Shown here: positions 29,236 through 38,944 of the stretch, in pieces
Numbering within the stretch: position 1 is the stretch's first letter
How the letters are laid out: each line of letters begins with the position of its first letter
Notes under the pieces: model-generated
What the model was told of the DNA's origin: nothing
Databases searched by the model: none
Seen by the model: only the letters and a program-made list of their open reading frames with translations
Made by a program: the position numbers and the translations under genes
Assembly (NCBI RefSeq): GCF_011762005.1
Contig: NZ_JAASQU010000003.1
Span: forward strand, 248,001 to 312,000
Direction: 5' to 3'
Origin: Qipengyuania flava
GTDB taxonomy: Bacteria; Pseudomonadota; Alphaproteobacteria; Sphingomonadales; Sphingomonadaceae
DNA length: 64,000 bases

Positions 29236-31803
29236 CTAACCGGTCGGGCAATCGGCAATCACGTCGGCTTCGGACAGACTGCCCAAGGCCACGCGGGCAA
29301 TGCTGATTTCCGCTGCGCCATCGGTTGCGATCCGGAACGGCGCAGTGATGCGCGTCATGTCGGCGCCGGTTGCGCGGAAGCATTTGAGCAGCACGCCGAC
29401 GGTCTGCCATTCGCCCAGCGCCAGCGCGCCTAATTCGCGAACCGGCACCGCCTCGCCGCATGGTGCGCTGTCGCAACTCACCGCCATGGACAAGGTGCGG
29501 GCGATCGGCGCGTCGCGCCGCACGGTGGTGAGCAAGAGCATGTCGCCATTGGTCTCGCGGCTGAGATCGATCGGGTCGAAGGTCGACAGTTCGATCGCCG
29601 CGCCTTGCGCATGCGCATCGACCGCGAAGCTGCGTGCGCCCTCCTGTACGCCGTGATCGGTCGCCGCAACCCGGACGCGCCCGTCGAGCGCTTCGGCGGG
29701 GACAGTGGTTACGCGCAGCGCGTTGGTGCCATCCGCCTGCGACACCGTCAGCGACCACGACGATGCCGGGACGCCGCGTTCGAAGAACACGCCGCTATCG
29801 CCGCCATCGTCGGTGACGCCGCTGTCTTCGGGAAGCGGTGTCCACGCCGCCGGTCCATCGGCATAGCGCATGCCGTAACCGAAAGGGAACAGCGTCGCCC
29901 CGCCATGCCGTGCAGTCGCCGGCCAGGCAGTCGGCAGCAGTCCCTGGAATTCGAATGCCGGTGCGCCGTCCGCACCTGCAAACAGCATGTCGGCGACTCC
30001 CGCGCCTTCCGATCCGGGGAGCCAGGCAGCGACGAATGCATCGGCGGTGTTGAGCGCCTCGTTTACATAGAGCGGACGGCCGGTGATCATCACCGCGACG
30101 ACCGGTATGCCCTGTTCCTTGAGCCGCCGCATGGTGGCGATCGGTCCGCGCAGTTCGGGGCGCAATTGCAGCGTGGCGATGTCCCCCTGAAACTCCGCAT
30201 AGGGGGTTTCGCCAAAGATCACGATCGCGGCATCGGGCCGCTGCGTGAACGTGCCGTCTTCCGAAAGCTGGGCGCTGCCGCCGGTGGCCGTTGCGGCCTG
30301 TTCGATCCCCGACCAGAGCGAGGTGGCCCCGGGGAAAAGGTCGTTTTCGAGCCCGGTGCCCTGCCAGCTCAGCGTCCAGCCACCCGACTGGCGCGCGATG
30401 TCGTTCGCCGCATCGCCCGCGACGAGGATGCGGCTGCCCGGCTGCAAGGGCAGCACGCCGGTGTTCTTGAGCAGCACCATCGACTTGCGCACCGCCTCGC
30501 GCGCGACCGCGCGATGATCGGGCGCCCCGAGCAGATCATACTCGCCCGACAGCGCGCGCTGTGACGGTTTGCCCATTTCGAACAGGCCGAGCCGTTCCTT
30601 CAGCCGCAACACGCGCGCAACCGCGTCGTCGAGCCGGTCCATCGCGATCGTGCCGTCGCGGACCTGTGCCAGCGTGCTGTCGTAGAACATGCGCCAGCTG
30701 TCGGGTGCCATGAACATGTCGATCCCCGCATCGACCGCCCGGGGGCAACTGGCGTTGCTGCACCCGGCGACCTGGCCGTGCGCATTCCAGTCGGTGATCA
30801 CCATGCCGTCGAAATTCATCCGGCCCTTGAGCACGTCGGTCACCAGCCCGCGATGCGCGGACAGCTTGACCCCGTTCCAGCTCGAGAAGCTGGTCATGAT
30901 CGTGGCGACGCCGTTCTCGATCGCCGGGATATAGGGTGCGCCGTGGATCAGCCGCAGCTCGAGTTCGGAGATCGCCGCATCGCCCTGGTCCCGGCCATCG
31001 GTGGTCCCGCCGTCGGCGAGATAATGCTTGGTACTCGCGGCGACGTGCGGGCCGGCGAGGATCGGGCTGGTCGAGGGTGCCCCCTGGAGGCCGCGGATCA
31101 TGCTGCCGACATAGGCGGCGACCAGCGAAGGATCGGAGGAATAGCCTTCGTAGGCCCGTCCCCAGCGATAATCCTGCGGGACGGCCACGGTAGGCGCGAA
31201 GGTCCATTCCTGCCCGGTGACCCGGATCTCGACCGCGGTGACCTGTCCGATGCGTTCGATCAGTTCGGGATCGCGCGTCGCTCCCAGTCCGACATTGTGC
31301 GGAAAGATCGTGGCGCCAATGATATTGCTGTGGCCGTGCACCGCATCGGTGCCCCACACGATCGGGATCGCGGGCTCGCCCACCACGACACCCATCGAGG
31401 CATCGTAGAACGCGTCGGCCAGTTCGAGCCATTTCTCCGCCGGAGCCAGATCGTCGCCGCCCGGCCCCGAATTGCCCCCGTTGAGGACCGAGCCGAGGCG
31501 GTAACGGCGCACATCCTCGGGCGTGACGCTGGCGATGTCGGCCTGGATGATCTGACCCACCTTCTGTTCTACCGTCATGCGCGCGAGGATCGCCTGGACG
31601 CGCGCCTCGCCCGCTTCGGTGAGCACGCGCGGGAAGGCGATCTCGGGCCATTGTTCGGGATGAACGCGCGCTTCGACGGGCATGTCGCCCGGCGCATCGG
31701 CAGCCGCGACCGTATCGGGCTGCGGCGTTTGAGCAAGCGCCGGTTGCGCGGCCATGATCAAGGCGACCGGCGAGGCGGTCAGAACTAGCAATCTGGAAAG
31801 CAT
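29236..31803 (-). CDS. exported GH3 beta-glucosidase-like glycoside hydrolase
   Basis: An 855-residue family 3 glycoside hydrolase, probably a periplasmic beta-glucosidase or exo-glucanase. It has a signal peptide (MLSRLLVLTASPVALIMAAQPALA), the catalytic (alpha/beta)8 barrel with GTDAVHGHSN, KHYLADGGT and GMVITDWNAHG carrying the nucleophile Asp, then the alpha/beta sandwich domain (KSMVLLKNTGVLPL) and a C-terminal beta domain that ends in a carbohydrate-binding-like region. The ATG at 31812 (MGFML...) is an equally possible start. It is divergent from the TonB receptor gene with two operator-like sites between. Confidence 0.93.
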   Translation of the reverse strand: MLSRLLVLTASPVALIMAAQPALAQTPQPDTVAAADAPGDMPVEARVHPEQWPEIAFPRVLTEAGEARVQAILARMTVEQKVGQIIQADIASVTPEDVRRYRLGSVLNGGNSGPGGDDLAPAEKWLELADAFYDASMGVVVGEPAIPIVWGTDAVHGHSNIIGATIFPHNVGLGATRDPELIERIGQVTAVEIRVTGQEWTFAPTVAVPQDYRWGRAYEGYSSDPSLVAAYVGSMIRGLQGAPSTSPILAGPHVAASTKHYLADGGTTDGRDQGDAAISELELRLIHGAPYIPAIENGVATIMTSFSSWNGVKLSAHRGLVTDVLKGRMNFDGMVITDWNAHGQVAGCSNASCPRAVDAGIDMFMAPDSWRMFYDSTLAQVRDGTIAMDRLDDAVARVLRLKERLGLFEMGKPSQRALSGEYDLLGAPDHRAVAREAVRKSMVLLKNTGVLPLQPGSRILVAGDAANDIARQSGGWTLSWQGTGLENDLFPGATSLWSGIEQAATATGGSAQLSEDGTFTQRPDAAIVIFGETPYAEFQGDIATLQLRPELRGPIATMRRLKEQGIPVVAVMITGRPLYVNEALNTADAFVAAWLPGSEGAGVADMLFAGADGAPAFEFQGLLPTAWPATARHGGATLFPFGYGMRYADGPAAWTPLPEDSGVTDDGGDSGVFFERGVPASSWSLTVSQADGTNALRVTTVPAEALDGRVRVAATDHGVQEGARSFAVDAHAQGAAIELSTFDPIDLSRETNGDMLLLTTVRRDAPIARTLSMAVSCDSAPCGEAVPVRELGALALGEWQTVGVLLKCFRATGADMTRITAPFRIATDGAAEISIARVALGSLSEADVIADCPTG

Positions 31804-31853
31804 AAACCCCATCCCATTCGGTCGCCCGTGTTTCGGTTTCGACCACCTTTTCC

Positions 31854-31867
31854 TGACAACCTTGACA
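31854..31867. promoter_or_regulatory. LacI-type operator-like site near the GH3 promoter
   Basis: TGACAACCTTGACA, one mismatch from the 26564 and 31916 sites. It lies 51 bases upstream of the GH3 start codon, consistent with repression of that gene. Confidence 0.55.
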
Positions 31868-31915
31868 TAAATGTCGCGGAAACAGGCTGTTTCGCAGCAA
31901 ATGTGCGGCATTGTT

Positions 31916-31929
31916 TGACAACGTTGACA
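31916..31929. promoter_or_regulatory. LacI-type operator-like site near the TonB-receptor promoter
   Basis: TGACAACGTTGACA, identical to the site at 26564. It lies in the 242-bp divergent region between the GH3 and TonB-receptor genes. Confidence 0.65.
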
Positions 31930-32045
31930 AAAATATGCAACCAGTAATGTCGCGTAAGGGGCATAGCGTTTCCGATTCGGGGACGCGCACAAGCCTCGCG
32001 TTCTTGAGAGGTCCGCACGGGGGTGCGGTTTGGGAGGATACTGAA

Positions 32046-35000
32046 ATGGACAGCGGGATTTTGCGTAATCGGTCGACGTTGCTGGCCGCCGCATCGATAT
32101 TGGCAGTGGGAACGGGCAGCATGCCCACCCTCGCTCAGGCGCAGGCCGCAGCCGAGGCGGGCCAGCAGACGGGTGTCGAGGACGACAACGTCATCGTGGT
32201 CACCGGTTTTCGCGCATCGCTCGAAGATGCACTCAATGCCAAGCGCGAATCGAACCTGATTATCGAATCGGTCACCGCCGAAGACATCGGCAAGTTTCCC
32301 GACCAGAACGTGGCGGAATCGCTGCAGCGCCTGCCGGGCATCCAGATCGATCGCGAGAACGGGCAGGGTTCGAAGGTCCGCATCCGCGGGCTCGACCAGA
32401 ATGTGACGCTGCTCAACGGCGAGCTCTTCGTCACCGGTCTCGAAGTCTACAAGGTCGGCGAAGGCAATTACAACCGCAACGACAGCCTCGAGGGCGTGCC
32501 TTCCGAACTGATCGGCGGCATCGAAGTGTTTAAATCGCCCAATGCCTCGCTGCTCGAGGGCGGGCTCGGCGGGATCGTCAATCTCAAGACGCGCAACCCG
32601 CTCGATCTCGATGAAGGTCTGACGCTCGCGGGCAATGCCAAGATGAGCAAGGGCAGCGAGATTTCGGGCTGGGAGCCCGCCGGCGCCGCCGTGCTGGGTT
32701 ACAATTTCAACGACCGGCTCGGCGTGATCGCCTCGTTCAGCTACGAAAAGACCAACAACCACGTCAATGTGCTTGGCGGCGACAACCGCGGCAACTGGGC
32801 GTTCAGCGAAGGGCGCCGCGACACCGCGACCGTGCCGACCAATTACTACGCGCCCGAATATCGCTACGTCACCGACCGCGACCAGTATCGCCGGCGCTGG
32901 GGTGCCTCGCTGGGCATCACCTATCGCGCGACCGACAATCTCGAGGTCAGCGCGCAATATTTCCATTCGGACCTGAAGATCGACACGCGCGAAGCCTCGG
33001 TCAAATTCCCTTTCGGACAGGGCGAATCCCAGGGCCTCGTCGGCAGCTATACGATCAATGAGAACGGCGTGCTGCTCGACGGGACGGTCCGCGCGCAATC
33101 GGCGGAGGCGATTTCCTTCGTCGATGTGTCCAACATCAAGTCGGACAATCTCCAGTTCGGGCTGGAGTGGGACAACGATACCAATTTCCGCGCCTCGGTG
33201 ATGGCGAATTACGCCACTTCGAGCATGAAGCGCGAGGTCGCCAATAACGACGTGCGCTACACGGCCTATGGCGTGCGCGGGCCGGGCACCTCCGGGTCGC
33301 AACCCGGCTTCGTTCCGAATGCTTCGGCCCCGCCGACGATCGACTTCACCTATTCCAATGGCGAATTCCCGAGCTTCGGCCTCGCGCCGACCAGCCCGCA
33401 GGACCTGTTCAACAATCCCGATTACGGCTTCTTCAAGTCGCACTGGGCGTTTGGCGACCGGTCCGACATCGACGGACATTCGATCCGCGCCGACTTCGCC
33501 TATGACGTCGACGACAGCTATACCGACACGATCACGCTGAGCGCGGGCTTCCGCTATGGCCAGCGCACGGTCGAATTCGTTTCGGGCCGCTATCTCGCCG
33601 ACTTCAGCGGCAAGGGCGAACTCGATGCCACCGCGATCCCCGAATCCGAACGGGTCGACGGCTATCAGTACAACTGGACGCCCTATGGCTATTTCCAGGA
33701 CGGTGCGATCGGCTACAAGATCTGCGACCTGCCCGAAGCGAACAAGCCCGCGGCCTTTGCCGGCTGCAGCCGCTTCGGCAATTCGCCCGCGCTGATCACG
33801 CCCTACGAAACCTTCGTCAGCAATCCCGAACGGGTCGAGGCGATCGCCAATTTCGCAGGTGGCGGCAAGGTCATCGGCGACACGGTGCTGGTGGCCGACC
33901 GCTCGCGGATGACCAACGCGCTCGAATGGATCCAGGCGCTGTATCCCGATACGCCCTTCACCTTCTTCGAGGACCCGCTGCAGACCTACCGGGTCAAGGA
34001 GGAAACCAAGTCGGGCTACATCATGGCCGACATCGGCGGCGAGGATGATCCCTATCACGTCAATGTGGGCCTGCGGATCGTCAACACCGATCTGACCGTG
34101 GACCAGAACCAGCCGGCCAATGCCGATCCCAGCTACTGGGGCACCGACAGCTGGAACGGCGTGCTGCGCGATTTCACCACCAATACGATCATGCGCAGCT
34201 ACACCGACTTCCTGCCCAGCGCGAATGCGGTGTTCGATGTCAGCGACGGCACCAAGGTGCGTTTCTCGGCCGCAAGGGTCGTGGCGCGCCAGCCGCTGGT
34301 TTCGCTGGGACAGGGTTTCGCGACCAACTTCACCCGCGATGCCGCCGACGACCTGTTCAAATTCACCAACGGGTCACGCGGCAATGCCGAACTCGAACCC
34401 TTCCGCGCCTACCAGTTCGACCTGGGTGTCGAACATTACTTCGGCGACCAGGGGCTGCTTTCGGCAGGCCTTTTCTGGAAGGAGGTCGACAGCTTCATCG
34501 TCAACGAGACGGTGGCGGTGTTCGTCAACGACCAGGCGGGCGGACGGCTTGGCCCCGTGTCGCAGCCGGCCAACGGTTCGGGCGGCCGCGTGAAGGGCTT
34601 CGAACTGGCGGCGCAATATGCCTTCGACTTCGGTCTGGGCTTCACCGCCAACTACACCTTCTCGGACACCGAAACCGACTTCAGCACCGACTTCACAGAC
34701 AACCTCCCGCTGCCGGGCGTGTCGAAGCATTCGGCCAACGGGCAGGTCTATTTCGAACGCTACGGGTTCGCCGCGCGCGCATCCTACAGCTGGCGCTCGA
34801 AGCAGTACCTCGGGAACTTCGGCTTCGCCGATGGCTCGATCACGCGCACGCTGGGTATCTACCAGAAGGCGTTCGGCCAGCTCGATGGCCAGATCAGCTA
34901 CCAGCTGACCGACAATTTCGAAGTCTTCGCCGAAGCGATCAACATCACCAAAGCAGATACCAGCGTGTATCTGCAATTCCCCGAACTGCCCTTCCGCTTC

Positions 35001-35048
35001 GAATCCGGTTCGCGCCGGATCTACGGCGGGGTCAAGTTCACCTTCTGA
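32046..35048 (+). CDS. TonB-dependent receptor (carbohydrate type)
   Basis: A 1000-residue outer-membrane TonB-dependent receptor. The signal peptide covers roughly residues 1-34, followed by a TonB-box-like VIVVTGFR and the plug domain (VTAEDIGKFPDQNVAESLQRLPGIQI, RIRGLDQNVTLLNGE). The long beta-barrel ends in the outer-membrane signature Phe (GGVKFTF). The subtype with GFRASLEDALNAKR after the TonB box is common in sphingomonad and caulobacter sugar loci. A GGGAGG site precedes the ATG at 32046. Context predicts uptake of a glucan-type oligosaccharide that the GH3 enzyme then cleaves. Confidence 0.95.
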   Translation: MDSGILRNRSTLLAAASILAVGTGSMPTLAQAQAAAEAGQQTGVEDDNVIVVTGFRASLEDALNAKRESNLIIESVTAEDIGKFPDQNVAESLQRLPGIQIDRENGQGSKVRIRGLDQNVTLLNGELFVTGLEVYKVGEGNYNRNDSLEGVPSELIGGIEVFKSPNASLLEGGLGGIVNLKTRNPLDLDEGLTLAGNAKMSKGSEISGWEPAGAAVLGYNFNDRLGVIASFSYEKTNNHVNVLGGDNRGNWAFSEGRRDTATVPTNYYAPEYRYVTDRDQYRRRWGASLGITYRATDNLEVSAQYFHSDLKIDTREASVKFPFGQGESQGLVGSYTINENGVLLDGTVRAQSAEAISFVDVSNIKSDNLQFGLEWDNDTNFRASVMANYATSSMKREVANNDVRYTAYGVRGPGTSGSQPGFVPNASAPPTIDFTYSNGEFPSFGLAPTSPQDLFNNPDYGFFKSHWAFGDRSDIDGHSIRADFAYDVDDSYTDTITLSAGFRYGQRTVEFVSGRYLADFSGKGELDATAIPESERVDGYQYNWTPYGYFQDGAIGYKICDLPEANKPAAFAGCSRFGNSPALITPYETFVSNPERVEAIANFAGGGKVIGDTVLVADRSRMTNALEWIQALYPDTPFTFFEDPLQTYRVKEETKSGYIMADIGGEDDPYHVNVGLRIVNTDLTVDQNQPANADPSYWGTDSWNGVLRDFTTNTIMRSYTDFLPSANAVFDVSDGTKVRFSAARVVARQPLVSLGQGFATNFTRDAADDLFKFTNGSRGNAELEPFRAYQFDLGVEHYFGDQGLLSAGLFWKEVDSFIVNETVAVFVNDQAGGRLGPVSQPANGSGGRVKGFELAAQYAFDFGLGFTANYTFSDTETDFSTDFTDNLPLPGVSKHSANGQVYFERYGFAARASYSWRSKQYLGNFGFADGSITRTLGIYQKAFGQLDGQISYQLTDNFEVFAEAINITKADTSVYLQFPELPFRFESGSRRIYGGVKFTF

Positions 35049-35069
35049 ATTTCGGTCCCTCCCGAAAAT

Positions 35070-35110
35070 GGATGGCGGCCCTTGCTTGCAACGGCCGCCA
35101 TCGCTTTTTT
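35070..35110 (+). terminator. intrinsic terminator or attenuator after the TonB receptor gene
   Basis: GATGGCGGCC and GGCCGCCATC form a perfect 10-bp stem with a 12-base loop followed by GCTTTTTT. It lies between the receptor and halogenase genes and probably reduces read-through rather than fully separating them. Confidence 0.9.
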
Positions 35111-35136
35111 AGGGTCCGGTGGCGGGGGAAACGGGC

Positions 35137-36714
35137 ATGATGACGCAAGTGCAAGGCGAAGGAACCGGCGCAAATCCGCTGCGCTCGATCTGCATCGTCG
35201 GCGGCGGCACCGCCGGGTGGTCGGCGGCGGCACTGCTCGCCCGCGTGCTGCGCGGCAGCGGGTGCCGCATCACACTGGTCGAATCCTCCGCCATCCCGAC
35301 GGTCGGCGTGGGCGAAGCAACGATCCCGCCGATTTTCGATTTCCTGCGCAACATCGGCGCCGACGAGGTCGAGTTCATCCGTCGTTGCCAGGCCACTTTC
35401 AAGCTCGGCATCCAGTTTCGCGACTGGCTGCATCGCGACCATGCCTATTGGCATCCCTTCGGCAATCTCGGGGTCACGATCAACCAGCGCCCCTTCCACC
35501 ATTATTACTGCCGCAACCTCGCGCAGGGACATGGCGAGAGCTTGGCCGACCTGTGCCCCTCGGTCGCACTGGCCGAAGACGGCAAGTTCGCCTTCCCCTC
35601 GCCCGATGGCAACTGGCCGGGCGGCGCGGTCGCCTATGCGTTGCATTTCGATGCCGGGCTGGTCGCCGGCTTCCTGCGCGAACACGCCGAAGCCGCGGGA
35701 GTCGAGCGGCTCGACCGGCGGATCGTCGGGGCGACGCGCGGCGAAGGCGAAAGGATCGCGGCGGTACAGTTCGACGATGGCGAAAGCCTCGCGGCGGATT
35801 TCTACATCGACTGCTCGGGTTTTCGCGGGTTGCTGGTGGAAGAAACGCTGAATGCCGGCTTCGAGGACTGGAAGCGCTGGCTGCCCTGCGACAGCGCGAT
35901 TGCCGCTCCGACCGCGGCGCAGCAACAGCGCGCACCCTATACCGTCGCCACCGCGCGCTCGGCCGGATGGCAGTGGCGCATTCCGCTGCAGCATCGCACG
36001 GGCAATGGGCTGGTCTATGCCAGCGACTTCATCTCCGATGCCGATGCGCATGAAGAACTGCTGGCCAGACTCGATGGCGAACCGCTGGCGGACGCGCGGG
36101 TGCTGCGCTTCACCGCCGGGCTGCGCAAGCGCGCCTGGGTCGGCAACTGCCTTGCGATCGGGCTGTCGGCGGGCTTTCTCGAACCGCTCGAATCGACCAG
36201 TATCCACCTGATCCACACGGGGCTGAACCGGTTGCTCGACCTGTTCCCAGATCGCAGTTTCGACCCTGCGCTTGCCGATGCCTACAATCGCGACGTGTGG
36301 CGCGAATATGCGCATATCCGCGATTTCCTCCTGCTCCACTATGTGCCCAACCGGCGCGAGGGCGAAGCCTTCTGGGACCACATGCGCGGCCTCGACCTGC
36401 CCGATACGCTGGCCGAGAAGATCGAGCTGTTCACCCGTACGGGCCGGATCATGTCCAAGCAGCGCGAACTGTTCTCCGACATCAGCTGGTTCTACGTCAT
36501 GCATGGCATGGGGCTGGAGCCCGCGGCGATCGATCCGCTGGTCGACGTCGCCCCTTCCGCTGAGGTGCGCAAGGTGATCTACCAGCTCAGCGGTGCGATG
36601 AAAGCCTTCCGCAGTGCGGCGCCCACGCATGACGGGATCCTCGAGCGCTTGCTCGACCCGTCTGAAACGCGGCGGCCGCAGTTCGGCACCGGCGGCGGCT
36701 GGGCGACGCGCTAA
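35137..36714 (+). CDS. flavin-dependent tryptophan-halogenase family protein
   Basis: A 525-residue protein of the tryptophan halogenase family. The FAD-binding GGGTAGW lies at residues 22-28 and the halogenase signature WxWxIP (WQWRIP) at 278-283. The segment TFKLGIQFRDW probably contains the conserved catalytic Lys. In alphaproteobacteria many such genes sit beside TonB receptors in sugar loci, and their true substrates are unknown; halogenation of free tryptophan should not be assumed. The ATG at 35137 has a GGGGGAA site; a GTG at 35119 lies upstream. It converges with the LacI gene. Confidence 0.93.
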   Translation: MMTQVQGEGTGANPLRSICIVGGGTAGWSAAALLARVLRGSGCRITLVESSAIPTVGVGEATIPPIFDFLRNIGADEVEFIRRCQATFKLGIQFRDWLHRDHAYWHPFGNLGVTINQRPFHHYYCRNLAQGHGESLADLCPSVALAEDGKFAFPSPDGNWPGGAVAYALHFDAGLVAGFLREHAEAAGVERLDRRIVGATRGEGERIAAVQFDDGESLAADFYIDCSGFRGLLVEETLNAGFEDWKRWLPCDSAIAAPTAAQQQRAPYTVATARSAGWQWRIPLQHRTGNGLVYASDFISDADAHEELLARLDGEPLADARVLRFTAGLRKRAWVGNCLAIGLSAGFLEPLESTSIHLIHTGLNRLLDLFPDRSFDPALADAYNRDVWREYAHIRDFLLLHYVPNRREGEAFWDHMRGLDLPDTLAEKIELFTRTGRIMSKQRELFSDISWFYVMHGMGLEPAAIDPLVDVAPSAEVRKVIYQLSGAMKAFRSAAPTHDGILERLLDPSETRRPQFGTGGGWATR

Positions 36715-36730
36715 CGCCCTTCGGCAACCG

Positions 36731-37753
36731 TCAGGCGGGTGGCGGGGCCACGGTCAGCCGTTCGACGAGGCTGTGCGTATGAACCACGGTCGGCCCCGGT
36801 TCTTCCCCCGCGAGTTCGCGCAGCAGCATGTCGGCGGCGGTATGGGCCATCTCGACCACGGGCTGGCGGACCGTGGTCAGCCGCGGCCACACGACGCGCG
36901 AGATTTCCGAATCGTCGAAGCCGACCACGCTAAGGTCGCCCGGCACTTCGAAGCCCAGTTCGCGCGCGGCGGACATTGCTCCCACCGCCATGTCGTCGTT
37001 CTGCGCCAGGATCGCGGTCGGGCGCAGCTTGCGCGAGAGGATCCGCTTGGTCGCCTCATATCCGGATTCGAAGCTGAAATCGCCGGTTTCGACCAATTCG
37101 GGAAGCAGGGCGATCCCCGCATCGTCGAACGCGGCGCGGTAAGCGGTCAAGCGCTGTTCGCTCACCGGGTGATCGGGGTCGCCCTTGATGATCGCGATGC
37201 GTGTGTGGCCGAAACCGATTACGTGCTGGGCGATCTCGCGGCCCGCGGCGATGTCGTCCATCGTCGTCGACAGCCCCACCCCCTCGCGCGACTGCGGCGT
37301 GATGCGCGCGAAAGGAATGCGCGCCTGCGTCAGACCGTCGAGCACTTCGGCGTGATCCGCCGCGGGCGGTGCCAGGATAACCCCGTCGAGCGCGGCGGAG
37401 CGGATCGTCGCCACCACGTCGCGCGGGTGATCGCTCACCGATTCCACCGGCAACACGATCAACCGGTAACGCTCGCCATGCAGCCGTTCGAGCGCGCCGC
37501 GCTGCAGCTCCACGACGTAGCTCGGGCTGGGTTTCTCGTAGACAAGCCCGATCAGATAGGACTGTCGCCGCACCAGGCCCTGCGCCATCACATTGGGTTG
37601 GTAATTGAGTTCTTCCGCCGCGCGCAGCACCTTCTTGCGCAACGTCGGCGTGATGTGCGGTTCGTTGTTGAACACGCGCGAAACGCTCTTCGGAGAGACC
37701 TCCGCCAGCTTGGCGACATCGACGATCGTCGAACGCTTTTTTCCGCGGGACAT
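36731..37753 (-). CDS. LacI-family transcriptional regulator
   Basis: A 340-residue LacI-type repressor. The N-terminal helix-turn-helix with hinge (STIVDVAKLAEVSPKSVSRVFN to NYQPNVMAQGLVRRQS) spans residues 8-65. The sugar-binding domain follows (IGLVYEKPSPSYVVELQRGA, ILAQNDDMAVGAM, LSVVGFDDSEISRVVWPRLTTVRQP). It probably senses a sugar from the locus and binds the TGACAAC-GTTGACA sites seen upstream of the transporter, GH3 and receptor genes, and its own upstream GTTGTCAAC. The start at 37753 is set by the DNA-binding domain. Confidence 0.93.
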   Translation of the reverse strand: MSRGKKRSTIVDVAKLAEVSPKSVSRVFNNEPHITPTLRKKVLRAAEELNYQPNVMAQGLVRRQSYLIGLVYEKPSPSYVVELQRGALERLHGERYRLIVLPVESVSDHPRDVVATIRSAALDGVILAPPAADHAEVLDGLTQARIPFARITPQSREGVGLSTTMDDIAAGREIAQHVIGFGHTRIAIIKGDPDHPVSEQRLTAYRAAFDDAGIALLPELVETGDFSFESGYEATKRILSRKLRPTAILAQNDDMAVGAMSAARELGFEVPGDLSVVGFDDSEISRVVWPRLTTVRQPVVEMAHTAADMLLRELAGEEPGPTVVHTHSLVERLTVAPPPA

Positions 37754-37780
37754 CGTTAATTTCGTGGCCCGCGCTTGGGG

Positions 37781-37791
37781 CGTTGTCAACG
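37781..37791. promoter_or_regulatory. possible autoregulatory LacI site
   Basis: CGTTGTCAACG, a short odd-centred palindrome 28 bases upstream of the lacI-type start codon. It shares the GTTG(A/T)CA half with the three sites in this locus. Confidence 0.5.
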
Positions 37792-37817
37792 CCGCAAAAG
37801 CCCTCGGTTCGGCCGGT

Positions 37818-38936
37818 TCAGCGTGTTGGGGCGAGCTTGTCCCACCAGCGATCGCGGGGCAGCTCGCCATCGATCGTCAGCAATTGCCCGATCTGCGGTG
37901 CCAGCAGGTCGACCCCGAGCCGGTCGGCTTCGGCTGCGGCACGCTGCGCCGGCTCCTCCCGCGGGTGCGGGCCAAGCGCGAACATGCCCCAATGCACCGG
38001 CACCATCAGCCTGCCGCGCAGGTCGCGATGCGCCTGCACCGCCTGCTCGGGAAAATGATGCACGAAGGGCCAGTTGGTGCTGTAGGCTCCGTTCTCGATA
38101 AAGGTCAGATCGAAGGGTCCCAGCGCCTCGCCGATCGCCCGGTAATGCGGGCCATAGCCGGAATTCCCGCTGAAGAAGACCGTGCCCGCCGTGCCCGCGG
38201 CCACCCAGCTCGCCCAGAGCGTCTTGCTGCGATCGGTCAATCCGCGGCCTGAGAAATGCTGCGCCGGTGTGGCGGTCAGTGTCAGCCTGCCGAGCGCATG
38301 GCTGTCCCACCAGTCGAGCTCGATCACGCGATCCGCCGCGATGCCCCATGCGGTCAGTTGCTCCCCCACTCCCAGCGGGATCAGGAACACTGCACTGCCA
38401 TTCGCGAGCTCGCGGATGCTTGGCTCGTCGAGATGGTCGTAATGGTTGTGCGAGATGACCACTGCATCGACGGTATCGGTCAGCGCGGACAACGGCCAAG
38501 CGGGCGGTTGGAACCGCGTGGCGGTAAACGGCACGGGCGAGGCGCGTTGCGCGAAAACCGGATCGATCAGCACGCGGTGCCCGTTGAGTTCGAGCAAGAT
38601 CGTCGAATGGCCGAGCCAGGCAAAGCGGATCGCCTCGCTCTTCTCGGCCAGCGCCGCCGCATCCAGCGCGTGTTCGGGCAGCGGTTCATCGGGGCGGCGG
38701 TCGCCGGGCGGAAACAGGAAATCGGCGAGGATCGCGCCGAAGGAATCGCGCTCGCCCGCCTCGGGCTCCGGCTCCGAAACCGGATTGCGAAACCGCTTCA
38801 CCGCGCGGTCGAACTGGGGCGAATTGCGATAGCTGTCCATCTCGGCCTGCGAAGGTCCCATCGTGAAGAACGGCACGCCCCACCAGACCGCAAGGCCCAG
38901 GAAAATCAGGCCGAAAATAAGAAAAACACGCTTCAT
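37818..38936 (-). CDS. NAPE-PLD-like MBL-fold metallohydrolase
   Basis: A 372-residue metallo-beta-lactamase-fold protein of the COG2220 group that includes NAPE-hydrolysing phospholipase D. It has an N-terminal membrane helix (FLIFGLIFLGLAVWW), the strand GHSTILLELNGHRVLIDPVF, and the metal motif HNHYDHLD at 163-170. Further ligands lie in TPAQHFSGRG, FFSGNSGYGPHY and VPVHWGMF. The substrate is unknown. The start codon lies 11 bases from the 3' end copy of tRNA-Leu at the island boundary, and no Shine-Dalgarno sequence is visible. Confidence 0.88.
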   Translation of the reverse strand: MKRVFLIFGLIFLGLAVWWGVPFFTMGPSQAEMDSYRNSPQFDRAVKRFRNPVSEPEPEAGERDSFGAILADFLFPPGDRRPDEPLPEHALDAAALAEKSEAIRFAWLGHSTILLELNGHRVLIDPVFAQRASPVPFTATRFQPPAWPLSALTDTVDAVVISHNHYDHLDEPSIRELANGSAVFLIPLGVGEQLTAWGIAADRVIELDWWDSHALGRLTLTATPAQHFSGRGLTDRSKTLWASWVAAGTAGTVFFSGNSGYGPHYRAIGEALGPFDLTFIENGAYSTNWPFVHHFPEQAVQAHRDLRGRLMVPVHWGMFALGPHPREEPAQRAAAEADRLGVDLLAPQIGQLLTIDGELPRDRWWDKLAPTR

Positions 38937-38944
38937 CGCAGTAG

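Noticed and set aside
31785-34058. 757-codon minus-strand frame opposite the TonB receptor
   Set aside because: Antisense to a clear TonB-dependent receptor; no signal peptide or domains.
35119-35136. GTG start for the halogenase gene
   Set aside because: It overlaps the GGGGGAA ribosome-binding site that serves the ATG at 35137.
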